Shown: piece by piece, positions 1 to 12,135 of the stretch
Position numbering within the stretch: position 1 is the stretch's first letter
How the letters are laid out: every line of letters starts with the position of its first letter
Assembly: GCA_002372615.1 (NCBI GenBank)
Contig: DFHG01000009.1
Location: forward strand, 124,001 to 188,000
Length of the DNA: 64,000 bases
Source of the DNA: Mycoplasmataceae bacterium UBA3729
GTDB lineage: Bacteria; Bacillota_I; Bacilli_A; Mycoplasmatales; Mycoplasmoidaceae
Reading direction: 5' to 3'
Position numbers and translations under genes: made by a program
Notes under the pieces: model-generated
Database searches by the model: none
What the model was told of the DNA's origin: nothing
The model's input: only the letters and a program-made list of their open reading frames with translations

Positions 1-698
1 AGGTTAATGTATTTAAATTTTTCTTTTGATTTAAAGTTAGTAAAGTAAGAAATTGAATTATCCAATAAATTTGTTGGACAAATAAATGCAATCACATCAC
101 CAATTCCCAATTTTGCTTTGGGATCAACTAAAGGTTGAGTAATTCCATTATGGATTAAATATAAAATATTTACACCAAGTTTGTTACGAAGGTCTAATTT
201 TTCAATTGTAACATTAGTACATCTTTTATTTGAAATGGTTACTGTAGTTCAACATAAACCATTAGGTAAATTATGAATTTCTTCATTAAAATTATATAGA
301 GCTTGCAATGCAGCATGGAAAGCTGCATCGTGTATAGGAACAATAACATTTTTAATACCTAAAGTGTTAAGGATACGTTTATTTAAATCATTTTCAGCAC
401 GTGCAATAATTTTCCCATCGCAACCTAATTCAATTAAGTTAGCACAAGCGGCAACAGTAGCATGTAAATCAGTTATGCAAACAATAATACATTTTGCTTT
501 AGAAATATTTGTTTCTCTTAAAGCATCAATATCTTTTATATCAGCTTTAATTGCATGTGTATATTTATTTGCTGCTGTTTGGACAACATCAGGATCATTA
601 TCAATAACAATAACATCTAATTCTTTATTTGCAAGATATTTTGCAATGTATGACCCAAAATTACCATAACCTAATATGTAGCACTCATTCTTAGACAT
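1..698 (-). CDS. ktrA: KtrA/TrkA-family potassium uptake regulator, 3' end outside window
   Basis: Cytoplasmic NAD(H)/nucleotide-binding gating subunit of a Ktr potassium channel-transporter. The N-terminus carries the Rossmann signature GYGNFG at residues 10-15, followed by an acidic end of the second strand (VIVIDND), as in RCK/TrkA-N domains. The reading frame continues through a TGA(Trp) at 249-251 and stays open to position 1, giving about 232 visible residues, near the usual 220 of KtrA, so only a few residues should be missing. It is divergent from ktrB, its expected membrane partner, with a 46-base gap. Start taken at the ATG at 698. Confidence 0.88.
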
Positions 699-744
699 AA
701 ATATTAATATATATAATTATATAAACAAAATATTGCACTTTAGC

Positions 745-2427
745 ATGGAAAATGTTAATAATATTGTCAATGGAAGAAATATAAAAGTTCGTCATGTACT
801 TAAATTATTAAGACGGATTATTTTTGGGTTTACTATTCCACAAATATTTTTCCGTGTTTATTTGATTATTATTTTTTTAGGTACTATATTATTGTTTTGT
901 GAATTTACCCATGTTAATACTTATTGGGTAGATACATTACATGGTGATCCTTGAAGAATTCCAAATACTAATTGGGATCCATTGTTTCCAAATCTAAATA
1001 CTCATCAATATACTTTTTGAAATGCATTGTTTATTGCTTGTTCAGCATTTAGTAACACAGGATTAACAACGGTAAATATTTCTGAATTTTACAATATATC
1101 TGGTCAAATTATTATTTTCTTTCTAATCTGATTTGGTGGTATTGGAATCATTTCTATTTTCTTTTTGGTTTGAAATTTATTTAAATCTAATGATTCTGTT
1201 AAAATTAACCAAGTTATTCTACTACAAGCTGAACGTGGCTCTAATAAACTAAGTAACACTGTTAAATCTATCAGATTTAGTTTTTTATTTATTATTTGTA
1301 CACAAATACTATTTGGAATGATTATGACAATATGATTGTATTCATATCCTTCATATGTTCAAAAAATTAATTTATTGAATCCAAATGTTTTGTCATATGA
1401 TACAACTACAACAACATCTGCATACCATAATTTTTGTAATGCTTTATGGCAAGGTTTCTTTTGTTCAATTTCTGCCGTAAGTAATGCAGGATTTGATGTT
1501 TTTGGACAAAATATATCATTGTCTGCTTTCAGAAATGATTGGAATGTATTTTTCCAATTATTCATTATGATTGAAATTTTAGTTGGAGGTATTGGTTATC
1601 CTTTAATTTTTGATTTATATGAGAAGATACAAGCCAAACGTCATAATTTAAAACATAATTTAAGTTTATTTACTAAAGTTTGTTTAGTTTGGTATTTTGT
1701 AATATTATTTTTTGGTTTGTTTTCTTCTCTATTATTTGAATGTTGTGGTAAAGATATATCAATTTTTTCTGATAAAACAATAATGTCATCTTCTAATTAT
1801 CATGGAGAATGAGGTAAAGCAGAATGATTTAATAAATCTTGGGCAGTTCTTTTTAATACAGTGACAACAAGAAGCGCAGGATTTTCAACTGTGCCTCAAG
1901 GTATTTTCACACAAGGCAGTATGATTGTTTATTGCATTCTAATGTTTATTGGTGGTTCTCCTTCTTCAACAGCTGGTGGAATTCGTGTAACTACACTTGC
2001 TGTTCTTTTTACTGCATTATGATCACAAATAAGAGGAAAAACAACTATTAGTATATTCAAGCGTTCTATACCAGATAAAACAGTAAAAAATGCTTTTGTT
2101 GTTTTCTTTATTAGTATTTGTTTATTATTAATTTCAACTGTGATTATCTTTTATACACATGATATTGAAACAAATAATTTCATTAGTGATTTGAGTATAG
2201 TAAATCATCAATTTATTGGAGTTTTTTATGAAGTAACTTCAGCTTTTGGTACTGTTGGTTTATCAATAGGTATCACGGCAATTTGTGGTCCACTAGCTTT
2301 AATTATATTGATTATTGTAATGTTTATTGGTCAACTTAGTGTTTCTTCATTTTTACTATTATTTACTAACCCTAAAAATATTACACAAAGAGCTACTAAT
2401 AGCTATGAAGATATTAAGATTGGATAG
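745..2427 (+). CDS. ktrB: KtrB/TrkH-type potassium transporter membrane subunit
   Basis: Integral membrane K+ translocating subunit that pairs with KtrA encoded divergently upstream. The 560-residue frame reads through several TGA(Trp) codons. Four pore-loop segments with the filter glycine are visible: SNTGLTT, SNAGFDV, TRSAGFST and TSAFGTVGLS, as expected for the M1-P-M2 fourfold repeat. The chosen start is ATG 745; an in-frame TTG at 733 is possible and neither has a clear ribosome binding site. The stop is two bases before gmk, suggesting co-transcription. Confidence 0.9.
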
Positions 2428-2429
2428 TT

Positions 2430-3026
2430 ATGAAAAAAGGGTTATTAATTGTTTTAACTGGTCCTAGTGGCGTTGGTAAAAGAACAGCTTGACAACCAAT
2501 AATTAATGATAAAGATTTAAATCTCATTTTTAGTGTTTCTATGACTACTAGACCTAAAAGAATAAATGAAGTTGAAGGTGTTGATTATTTTTTTGTTAGT
2601 AAAGAGGAATTTAAAAAAGCTATTGCTGGAAATAAATTATTAGAATATGCTATTTTTGCTGACAATTATTATGGTACACCTAAAGAATTTGTGGAAAAGG
2701 TTCGTAATAGTGGTAAAAATGTTTTTTTAGAGATTGAACCACAAGGTGGGTTAAATATCATTAAATTATGTAAAAAAGAAAATGATGATGGATTATTAAC
2801 TATTTTTATTATTCCTCCTTCACTTGAAGATCTTAAAAATCGTTTGCAAAATCGAAAAACTGAAAGCGAAGAGGTTATTAATAAACGTTTACAACAGGCA
2901 AAATGAGAAATAAATCAAAGTTCACTTTATCAACATGTTTTGGTTAATAAAACCAATAGTGCACTTGATACAACTAAACAAATTAAGGAAATTATTTTAG
3001 ACCGAATTAAAAATGGAAATAAATAA
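2430..3026 (+). CDS. gmk: Guanylate kinase
   Basis: Phosphorylates GMP to GDP with ATP in nucleotide recycling. The P-loop GPSGVGK lies at residues 11-17, followed by the GMP-binding segment with TTRPKR and the later EIEPQG stretch (usual form E-[IV]-D-x-Q-G; here E replaces D). Length 198 residues is normal. TGA(Trp) codons occur after the P-loop and at 2904. The final 14 bases overlap rlmN, so translation of the two is probably coupled. Confidence 0.93.
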
Positions 3027-4068
3027 AAAAGTATGTAATTTTTATCATTTCACATTAAAAGAATTAGAAGATGTTTGTTTAGCATTTGGAGGAAACAAAT
3101 ATAATGCTAGACAATTATTTGAATGAGTTTATAAAAAGAACATTACTTCTTTTGAACAAATATCAAATATTTCTAAAAATATTATTAAAAAAATTTCACA
3201 AAATATTTCACTTCCTGAATTTAAATTAGTTGATAAATTGATTGACAAAAAAGATGGCACAATCAAATTTTTGTTTTCATTAGAAGATGTTAATGTGATT
3301 GAAACAGTATTAATGAAATTTGAATGAGGCAATAGTATTTGTGTATCCACTGAAATTGGTTGCAATATGGGTTGTAAATTTTGTGCTTCTGGTCAGTTAA
3401 AATTAGTTAGAAAATTAACAGTAGCTGAGATTATAATGCAGTATGTTATGGTTAATAAATTTTGTCTTCAAAATAATGAAAAAATATCTCATATTGTTTT
3501 TATGGGAATTGGTGAACCATTAGATAACTATGAGGATTTATTAAAAGCTATTAGTATTTTGCAAAACCCATATGGAATCAATATAGGTAGTAGAAAGATT
3601 ACAATTTCAACTTGTGGAATTATTGAAAATATTTATAAATTGTCTTCTGATTTACCACAAGTTAATCTTGCTATTTCTTTACATGCAACAAATGATATGT
3701 TAAGAAATAAACTTATGCCAATTAACAAAGCATATTCACTTGATAAATTATTAAGTTCTATTGATTATTACATAAAAAAGACCAATAGGAGAGTAACTTT
3801 TGAATATTTAATGCTAGATGGTATTAATGACACAGATGAATGTTTACAAGAATTAATAAACATTGCAAAAAATCGTTTGTGTTACATCAATTTGATACCA
3901 TATAATAATGTTATTGATACAACATTTTGTTGCTCTAAAAGAATTGATTATTTTAAAAATCAATTATTGTCAAACAATATAACAGCTACTGTTCGATTAG
4001 AACGAGGGAGTAATATAAATGCTGCTTGTGGTCAATTAAGAGCAAACTATGAAAAAAGAAAAATTTAA
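3013..4068 (+). CDS. rlmN: RlmN, 23S rRNA/tRNA adenine C2 methyltransferase (radical SAM)
   Basis: Radical SAM enzyme that methylates C2 of adenosine in 23S rRNA (A2503 family) and some tRNAs. The iron-sulfur cluster motif CxxxCxxC is at C117, C121 and C124 (CNMGCKFC), and the family motifs FMGIGEPLDNY, ISTCGI and the C-terminal RGSNINAACGQL are present. 351 residues is typical. ATG 3013 lies inside the end of gmk; the 3' end overlaps the phosphatase gene by 20 bases. TGA is read as Trp. Confidence 0.93.
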
Positions 4069-4810
4069 ACTTATATCATCATTTTATTCAGAAAAAGGAG
4101 TTAGAAAAACTAATGCTGATGCAATATGATGCGGTTTCAATGATTCTAAACAATTTTTAGCATTAGTTTGTGATGGTGTTGGCATGGAAGCTAATAGTGC
4201 TATAGCAAGCAAAACTACCATTGAAATTTTTAAATCTCATTTTTTAAAGCGTTATCATGTTTATTTTCCTGAAAAATGATTTAAACATGTTTTACATTTG
4301 GTGTATAAAAAATTACATCAAGAATGAAAGATTAATAAAAATTCAATTAAAACAACTTTAACACTTTGCTTTATTTCATATGACATTTGTTACATCTTCA
4401 ATATTGGTGATTCACGTGCGTATCATTATGTTAATGAATTTCACCAATGAAATTTAATTACAACAGATCATAATCTTTTTAATTTCTTAAAACAAACACA
4501 TGCACCACTCAAATCATATATTTCAAATAAAGATTCTTTGTATTCATTAGTAAGATATATTAGTTCTAATTCAAATAAAAACATTAATTATGACAAATTT
4601 ACTTTTAAGATTAAAGATAACGATTTGATTTTTTTAGCAACTGATGGTTTATATAACTTTATCAATATTGATGATATTAATGAAATAATTTCAATGAATA
4701 GACATTTGCCATCTGAAAATAATGCTCATATTTTGGTTAATAAATCACTTGCTAATAATTCAACAGATAATTCTTCAGGAATTGTAATTGAATTTTTAAA
4801 ATTTAGGTAA
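4049..4810 (+). CDS. prpC: PP2C-type serine/threonine protein phosphatase
   Basis: Metal-dependent phosphoprotein phosphatase. Diagnostic PP2C motifs occur in order: CDGVG (the DG(M/V)G metal-binding motif), NIGDSRAY, ATDGLYN and the late DNSSGIV segment. 253 residues is close to bacterial PrpC/Stp. In many Firmicutes this gene is followed by the partner kinase prkC; here the next gene is obg and no kinase lies nearby, so the substrate kinase is elsewhere or missing. Starts inside rlmN. Confidence 0.87.
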
Positions 4811-4813
4811 ATT

Positions 4814-6094
4814 ATGCAGTTTATTGATGAGTGTATTATTCAATTAAAAGCAGGTAATGGTGGTAATGGGATTGTTGCATGGAGAAGAGAAGCACATAAT
4901 CCACATGGTGGTCCATATGGTGGCGATGGAGGTGATGGCGGCAATATTATTTTTGTTGGTGATCATAATACTACAACATTAATGCCATTAAGAAACCATA
5001 AAATTATTTCTGCTAATAATGGGGAGAATGGAAAAACTAAATTAGCAACTGGAAAAAATGGACAAGATAAAATAATTAAATTACCACTTGGTACTGTTAT
5101 TTATGATTTAGATGAGAACAAGATTATTGCTGAAATTTTAAAACATAATCAAAAAATTTTAATTTGTTCAGGAGGAAAAGGTGGACATGGTAATGGATGA
5201 TTTAAAAATTCTAAAAATAAGATTCCTAATTTGCATGAAAATGGAGATATCGGACAATACCGGAATGTAAAATTAACTATCAAATATATTGCTGATATTG
5301 GATTTGTTGGTTTACCAAATGCTGGTAAATCATCAATTATTAATGCATTAACTTCAGCTAAACCAAAAATTGCCAATTATTCTTTTACTACGCTTATACC
5401 AGTTTTAGGAACTTTCATATATAAAAATGAAAAAATTGTATTTGCTGATATTCCTGGTTTAATTAAGGGTGCTAGCCAAGGCAAAGGGCTTGGGCATGAT
5501 TTTTTAAAACATATCGAGCGATGTGTGGCCTTAATTCATGTTATTTCTTTAAGTATTATTGATAATTATGATATTGTTGATTCTTATAAAGTTATTTGTA
5601 ATGAATTAGCAAAGTATAGTAAACATTTAGTTAATAAACCAACAATTTTGATTTGTAATAAAGTAGATTTACCTGAATCACAGAAACAATTTAAAAAATT
5701 AAGCTCTTATTTAAAAAATAAAAATATTCTTTGTATTAGTGCTAAGGAGAAGATTAATTTGGATAAATTGAGTAAATTAATTTATGATTTGTTTATTAAA
5801 TCTAAAAAACCTTTATTAGATTCAAATGATACTCAAGTAAAGATTTATCAATTAAATAAAAGAGAAGATTATGAAGCTGATATTGAAATAATTCAAAAAG
5901 ATGAAGGTATTTGGGAAGTTAAATCTAAATATTTAAAATATTGATCAAACCGTATTCCTTTAGATACTTCTGATAATATTATTTATTTTAATACAAAACT
6001 TAAAAATATTGATTTAGAAAATAAAATAAAATTAAAAGGAGGAAAAGTTGGTGATCAATTATTAATTTATGGTAAAGAATTAATAATTGAATAA
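4814..6094 (+). CDS. obgE: Obg/CgtA ribosome-assembly GTPase
   Basis: Essential GTPase acting on the 50S subunit. Three regions are visible: the glycine-rich Obg fold (GGPYGGDGGDGG near residue 40), the G domain with P-loop GLPNAGKSS, G3 ADIPGL and G4 NKVD, and a C-terminal OCT domain with YEADIEI. The full 426-residue protein needs TGA(Trp) at about 5198 and 5942. Start ATG 4814 is three bases after the phosphatase stop. Confidence 0.95.
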
Positions 6095-6096
6095 AT

Positions 6097-6843
6097 ATGA
6101 ACCTAGATAAATATATTGCTTATTTAAAAAAATGAATTAAAGATAATATAAAATCAGCTAATAAAAAAGGTGTAGTTCTTGGTATTTCTGGTGGAATAGA
6201 TTCTGCAGTTTGTTATGCTTTGTGTAAATTAGCAAAAATAAATATCAAACCCATTTTTATTGATATTAATAATTCTTCTTTAGATAAAAAATGCATTAAT
6301 GGATTATCTAAAAAATTTGGTCCTATTCAAACAATTAATGCATCACCCATATTTGATTTAATTATTAAATCATTAAATATTACAAAAAATATTGCTAAAA
6401 ATAATTTGAAACCTCGTATTAGAATGACATTGCTTTATAGCATTGCACAAGAAAATAATTTATTAGTTTTGGGATCAATTAATGCCGATGAATTGTATAC
6501 AGGTTACTTTACTAAATTTGGTGATATTGCCTGTGATATTTGTCCACTTACTGTTCTTGTTAAACAACATATTTATGAAATTGCAAGAAAGATTAATGTA
6601 CCTAAATTAATTATTGAACGCAAACCTTCTGCTAGTTTATATGAAAATCAATTTGATGAAAATGAGTTAAATACTACATATAAATCTATTGATAAATTTT
6701 TACTTTTTAAAAATATATCTAATAAAGATAAAAAGATAATTATTAAACATCATAAAAACAATTTGCATAAATTTAACATTGTAAATCAACCTAAACCTTA
6801 TTGTAAAATACGATTAAATTTTGGAAGTAATAATGTCAGATAA
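6097..6843 (+). CDS. nadE: NAD synthetase (ammonia-type)
   Basis: Converts nicotinate adenine dinucleotide to NAD+ using ATP and ammonia. The ATP-pyrophosphatase loop SGGIDS is at residues 31-36, and the GSINADELYTGYFTKFGD block matches the adenylate and deamido-NAD binding region. 248 residues, the size of the ammonia-dependent bacterial enzyme without a glutaminase domain. It starts two bases after obg and overlaps the exonuclease gene by 11 bases. Confidence 0.92.
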
Positions 6844-7741
6844 GAAAAAAGCAATTGCTATAGATGGTAATTCATTAATTTATCGTTGTTTTTATGCAAC
6901 ATATAACCAGTTACAATATTATAAAGATCATAATTTGCAACCAGTTAATGCATTAAATCTTTTTATTTATTCTGTACTTAAATTAATTAATGAAAAAAAA
7001 TATGATTATGCATTAATCGCATTTGATCATGGAAAGAAAACATTTCGAACAGAAAAATTTGAACAATATAAAGAAGGTAGAAAACCAATGCCGGATGAAT
7101 TAATCAGTCAATTATCTGAAATAAGATCATCAGTAGAGATGATGGGTATATTAGGTATGAGTAAAGAAAATTATGAGGCTGATGATCTAATTGGTAGTTT
7201 TGCTAAGATTATGAATAATAATGATGTTAAATTAGATATTTATTCATCAGATCGCGATATGCTTCAATTAGTCAATTCTAATACCACTATTAAATTATTT
7301 AAAACTGGTGTAAGTGCATTTGATGAATATAATATGGAAAATTTTAGTGAAAAATTTTTTGGTTTAATACCAGAACAAATTACTGATTATAAAGGAATAG
7401 CAGGGGATAATTCAGATTTTTTAAAAGGCATACCTAGCATTGGACCAAAAACTACAGTAAATTTATTACTTAAATATCGTAATTTAGAGAATATTTATAG
7501 TCATATTAATGAATTACCATTGTCTCAACAAAAGAAGTTATGCGAATATAAAAAAAATGCATTCGAATGTAAGGAATTAGCTACAATTCTATCTAATTTA
7601 TTTGATAATGAAGATATAAATAAATTTAAATTATGTCCATGTGATTTTGATAAGTTGTTATCATTACTTAATAAATATCATTTGAATAAACTTATTGGTT
7701 ATATTACTAAAATAAAATCTATTGAAGATAAGGAAAAATAA
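6833..7741 (+). CDS. Stand-alone PolA-type 5'-3' exonuclease
   Basis: Flap/5'-3' exonuclease domain without the polymerase part of DNA polymerase I, as in other mycoplasmas. Visible are the N-terminal AIDGNSLIYR, EADDLIG, the SSDRDMLQL metal-site block, and the helix-hairpin-helix GIPSIGPKT. 302 residues. Probably removes primers and repair flaps. ATG 6833 overlaps nadE; an upstream in-frame TTG at 6821 is a less likely start. mutM follows two bases after the stop, a repair pair also seen in Mycoplasma genitalium. Confidence 0.93.
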   Translation: MSDKKKAIAIDGNSLIYRCFYATYNQLQYYKDHNLQPVNALNLFIYSVLKLINEKKYDYALIAFDHGKKTFRTEKFEQYKEGRKPMPDELISQLSEIRSSVEMMGILGMSKENYEADDLIGSFAKIMNNNDVKLDIYSSDRDMLQLVNSNTTIKLFKTGVSAFDEYNMENFSEKFFGLIPEQITDYKGIAGDNSDFLKGIPSIGPKTTVNLLLKYRNLENIYSHINELPLSQQKKLCEYKKNAFECKELATILSNLFDNEDINKFKLCPCDFDKLLSLLNKYHLNKLIGYITKIKSIEDKEK

Positions 7742-7743
7742 AT

Positions 7744-8574
7744 ATGCCTGAATTACCTGAAGTTACTGTAGTTATTAATGAATTAAAGAAAACTTCAATC
7801 ATAAACCAAAGAATTAAATCAGTTAATGTATTTTTACCAAAGGTAATTAAAAATACAACCATTGATAAATTTAAAAAATTTTTTGTTAATGAATTTATTA
7901 AAAATATTACACGTAAAGGTAAATATCTTATTTTTGAATTAACTCATAACAAGTGATGGGTAGTACACTTAAGAATGGAAGGCAAATTGTTTTATCAAAC
8001 TCCAAATGAACAACGAATCAATAGATTTTTAATGGCACAATTAATATTCTCAAATGGTCGTGAATTAAATTATTATGATACGAGAATGTTTGGAACTTTC
8101 CATATTTATTTAGGTGAAGAAATAAATAAATCAAAAGAATTGAATAAGTTAGCAATTGATCCATTAGATAAGAATTTTACGGGTCAATATTTATTTAATA
8201 GGATTAACAACATTAATCGTGCTATTAAAACTGTATTGTTAGATCAAACGGTAGTATCAGGTATTGGGAACATATATGCTGATGAAATTCTTTTTTATGG
8301 CAAAATAAATCCATTAAGAGTTGCTAAAAACATTTCATTAAATCAATGTAAATTGATTGCTAAGGGCAGTAAGTTAATTTTTAATGAAGCTATTAAATAC
8401 AATGGTACAACCATTGATAGTTTTATGGTTAATGCTTCTCACGTAGGAAACTATCAAGATAAATTAAAAGTACATAATAGGAACAATCACCCATGTCCTA
8501 TTTGCGGTACATTAATTAAAATGATTAAAATTAACGGTAGAGGAACATATTATTGCCCTCATTGCCAAAAATAA
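7744..8574 (+). CDS. mutM: Formamidopyrimidine-DNA glycosylase
   Basis: Base-excision repair glycosylase/AP lyase for oxidised purines. The mature N-terminus is MPELPEV, with catalytic Pro2 and Glu3 (numbering with Met1). A C-terminal zinc finger CPICG...YYCPHCQK and the preceding GIGNIYADEIL helix-two-turn-helix are complete. 276 residues, with TGA(Trp) at about 7954. Lies directly behind the exonuclease gene. Confidence 0.95.
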
Positions 8575-8637
8575 TTTCTTAATATAGTATCCAATAGCTT
8601 TATATTCAAGTTATATTATGGGTATAATAATTTTGAT

Positions 8638-9213
8638 ATGTTAGTATGTATAACAGGCAAAATAGGTTCTGGTAAAACTTATGTTTTAAATGAAATTAAA
8701 AAATTAGGTTATGCTACATTTAATGTTGATAAATATGTTCATTCAATATATAAAAAGGGAAAAATTGGGTATAAAATTATCAAAGATCATTTTGGTTTAA
8801 CTTATGTAAATGAGTGTGAAGTTGATAGAAAGAAACTTGGTCAATTAGTATTTAGTGATGTTAATAACTTAGATAGATTAAATTCATTAATGTTACCAAT
8901 AATACATGCAAAATTAGAAGAATTTAAATATCAAAAGTCAATTGTATTTGCCGAACTTGCTATTTATTTAGATCATCAAGTTTTTTTTAAATCATTATTC
9001 TCTATGATATGTGTTATCATTGGAAATGCTAAAAAAAGTAAGGAAAAAATTATTAAAAAGCAATGATTTTTATCAGATGAGAATCAAGAAAAATTATTAA
9101 ATTCAGATGATAATAAAAATAATGCATTTTATTTCAAAAATGATTATTCAAAAATTACAGCAAAAAAAATTGCAAAAAATATCATAAATTTTGTTAAAAA
9201 AATAAAAAAATAA
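8638..9213 (+). CDS. coaE: Dephospho-CoA kinase
   Basis: Last step of CoA synthesis, phosphorylating the ribose of dephospho-CoA. The P-loop GKIGSGKT is at residues 7-14, followed by FNVDKYVH (the D residue binds substrate/metal) and FAELAIYL. 191 residues. TGA at 9064 is read as Trp. Separated from mutM by 63 bases. A gene with this job is consistent with the nearby need for CoA in the PFOR/acetate route. Confidence 0.88.
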
Positions 9214-9467
9214 TAATGTGTGTAATTTTCCCACAAAATATGTTGGAAACTCATTTTTATATATAAATATAAATATCGTTAAATGTTAATTTGTATGTTG
9301 GTAGAAATCAATTAAAAAATAATGTAAAATTTTTTTTTTCAAAAAATGTTTATTTTTTTTTATCTTCATATAATACTTTTGTTGTTCAAAAAAACTCTTG
9401 CATTTTAATAGTCTTTTTTTGAGCATGATATAAATTACTTATCTTTTAGAAAGGAGTGATAGTTAGC
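9214..9467. other. AT-rich intergenic leader before replication genes
   Basis: No gene is visible. The stretch is dominated by T and A runs (9331-9340, 9353-9360, 9414-9420). The only clear signal is a strong ribosome binding site AAAGGAGTG at 9450-9458 that sets the start of the next gene at 9468. A TATAAA at 9429-9434 could be a -10 element, but no -35 at normal spacing is convincing. Confidence 0.5.
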
Positions 9468-10646
9468 ATGAATAAATCTGTTCTTTTTTCTATCATTAAG
9501 AAACATGATTTTTCTCCTAACTACAAAACACTAAATGATTTATATCTTCCTATTATTGGTACACAAGCTATAAGTTTGTATAACCATCTATGTAATGAAG
9601 CTGATAAAATAATTGATTCAACAATTACATATCATGGATTGCAATATTTATTTAATCCATTTAAAATAACATACAATGATTTCACAAAATTAAGATCATT
9701 ATTAGAAGCTTTCAATTTACTTGAAACTTATTATGATGTTGACAAGCAATGTTATTGATTTAAATTGAATGAACCTTTATCATTTAAAAAATTCATTGAT
9801 AATCAAAAATTTAGACATCTTTTAATCAAAAATATTTCACAATTTCAATATGAACGATTAGAGTATATTTACAATAATGATCGTTTACCTTCAAAATTAT
9901 TAAATGTAACATCTCAGTTTAATCAAGTATTCAATGAAAAAGAAATTAATGATGTTTTTGAATTTAACTTCAATGAACTTTATGCAAATATTTCAAAGAA
10001 TTCACATCAATCTATTGTTTTAAATACTGAAGTTAAATCTTTAATTAGTTTTTATTTCTGTAATTACAATTTAAATATTAATGAAATTGAACATTGTGTT
10101 TATGAAGCAATTGTAAATCAAGATAATATGTTCATTGCTGATTATGACTTATTACAAATAAGTTTTAAAAAATATATCAACTCATTTAAAAATATTGATA
10201 TCTTTACTAAAGCAAAAATTAATCGTAATGCAAAAATTTTCTATGATTCATTAGATCAATATGACTTTTTACAAGTTTATAATTCTTATAACAATTTAAA
10301 TTCAGAACAATATTACTATGCAATTAAAAAAACTAGTTTAGATGATACTGAACTTGCCATCATTAAAAATTTAAAAGAAGTATACCGATTGAGTGATCCA
10401 ATTATTAATATCATGATTGACTTTAGCTTGTTAAAAACTAAAGGTATTTTAAATGCTAAATACCTTTATAAAATGGCTAAATCTGTTAATGGTTGTAATT
10501 TACAAAATATTAGTGATATGTTAAAGTATTTAAGACATCAATTTAATTTGTCAAATCATTATGACGAAGCCAATTTATCTTTAAATAATAGTTCTAAAGA
10601 AATTCATGTTTTTGATATCGGAGAAGAAAAAAATAAATCTTGATAA
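9468..10646 (+). CDS. DnaB/DnaD-like replication initiation protein (helicase loading)
   Basis: 392-residue protein located just before dnaI, matching the Firmicutes arrangement in which DnaB (initiation and membrane attachment) acts with DnaI to load the replicative helicase. The N-terminal region LNDLYLPIIGTQAISLYNHL resembles the winged-helix start of DnaB, and the C-terminal half is helical like the DDBH2 domain. No catalytic motif. ATG 9468 is supported by AAAGGAGTG ten bases upstream. It ends with TGA(Trp)-TAA, three bases before dnaI. Confidence 0.75.
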
Positions 10647-10649
10647 ATT

Positions 10650-11603
10650 ATGAGCATTGCTTCAATAAAGAAAAAATATCATGAATATTTAGAATTTGAT
10701 TGTATTAAGAAACTTAATCTTTCTGATTCTGAAATTATTAAGAATTTACATTTAATTATTGCTATTGTTGATTTTGAGAAAAAATGTGCTAGTTTGCCAA
10801 ATAATAAATGTGCTAGTGATAATTTTTATCATTTGGCTCTTGAACGGGATAAAAATACAAAACAATTAATTAAAGTATCTAAGAAATGTAGTAAATATAC
10901 TAAAAACAATTGATTATTTGATGATTTTAGTGACACTGACAAAATAGGATTAACTATTGCATGCTTTGAACAACAACTTATTGATATTGAATTAGATAAA
11001 AAAAATGATGCAATTATTGATCGAACTCCACAAGAAACAAATAAATTAATAAATGACATTACTTCTAATTCAAAAGAATTTTCAAAACTTTGGTTAATTA
11101 AAAAATATTATCATCCTATTTTTAACCAAATTAAAAAATCAAACATTAATAAATTAGGTTTTTATTTATTTGGTGATTATGGAGTAGGTAAAACATTAAT
11201 TATGCATTCCTTTGGTAATTCCATTAATTACCATGGTTATTCCACATTCTTTATTAAAGTTAATACTTTACTTGCAAAGATTAAAGAAAGTTTTGATACA
11301 CAAAACAATATTGAAGGATTTATTGAACAAATTAAAGAAACAGATTTCTTATTTTTAGATGATATTGGATCAGAAACAGCTAATGAATGGTTTTATAATA
11401 ATTATTTATTACCAATTATTGATTTTCGTATTGAGAAAAAGAAATCTACTTTTTTTACTAGTAATTATAATGTCAAAGATTATGCAAATAAACTTGTAGA
11501 TAAAGTAAAAATGACAAAAGTAGATGCTTTAAGAGTAATTGATAGGATTAAATCATTAGCAAATAATAGGTTTATTCATTTAGTTGATAAAAATTATCGT
11601 TAG
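10650..11603 (+). CDS. dnaI: DnaI-type helicase loader (AAA+ ATPase)
   Basis: Loads the replicative helicase at the origin. The C-terminal AAA+ half carries Walker A GDYGVGKT, Walker B LFLDDIGSE and sensor-1-like FFTSNYN; the N-terminal ~170 residues are the helicase-interaction region with several cysteines. 317 residues, three bases behind the DnaB/DnaD-like gene. The gene overlaps the end of the convergent gene on the opposite strand by four bases. Confidence 0.88.
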
Positions 11604-12022
11604 TTTATTGTTTTAATATCTTCTACATTTTTTATTTTTTCTTGTGTTTTAAGTAGTTCAACTAAAACATCATATCAATATGTTTTTTCAAATGGAGCAT
11701 AATCATATCGTTTATTACATAATGATTTGCATTTTTTAATTAATTGGTTATAAATTGATGTAAATTGCATAATTTTATTCAAATCAATGTTATTTTCTTT
11801 AGTTATTCATTGAATAACATAGTTGATATCATTACTAGTTAGATGGAATTTTAATCGATTTCTAATAATTTTCATAGTGTAACCAAAAACCATATTTATT
11901 GTTTTTTCAACTGTTTCATTGTTACACAATGCGTAATGATTTAGCATAGCATAGTCATCTTGATCTATATATAGATCAAGTTTTTTCTTATAGTCTTTTA
12001 TATTAAATTGGTCAGTATTCAT
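11600..12022 (-). CDS. Hypothetical protein, 140 residues
   Basis: I do not recognise this family. The frame, read with TGA(Trp), gives a soluble, Lys/Asn/Tyr-rich, probably helical protein with no signal peptide or membrane segment. It has several cysteines (CKSLCNK near residue 98). It converges on dnaI and diverges from the PFOR gene. A ribosome binding site GGAG precedes ATG 12022. Confidence 0.6.
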
Positions 12023-12135
12023 ATTATCTCCATTTATAAGATTAATAAAACTACAAGTATTTTTGTCCTAATTTTATCCATATTTTTTCTACATTTATAT
12101 TAATAAATGTTTATTAATATATAATTCAATACATT

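Noticed and set aside
5149..5376. Minus-strand frame within obg
   Set aside because: Shadow of the Obg GTPase coding sequence, which is continuous when TGA is read as Trp.
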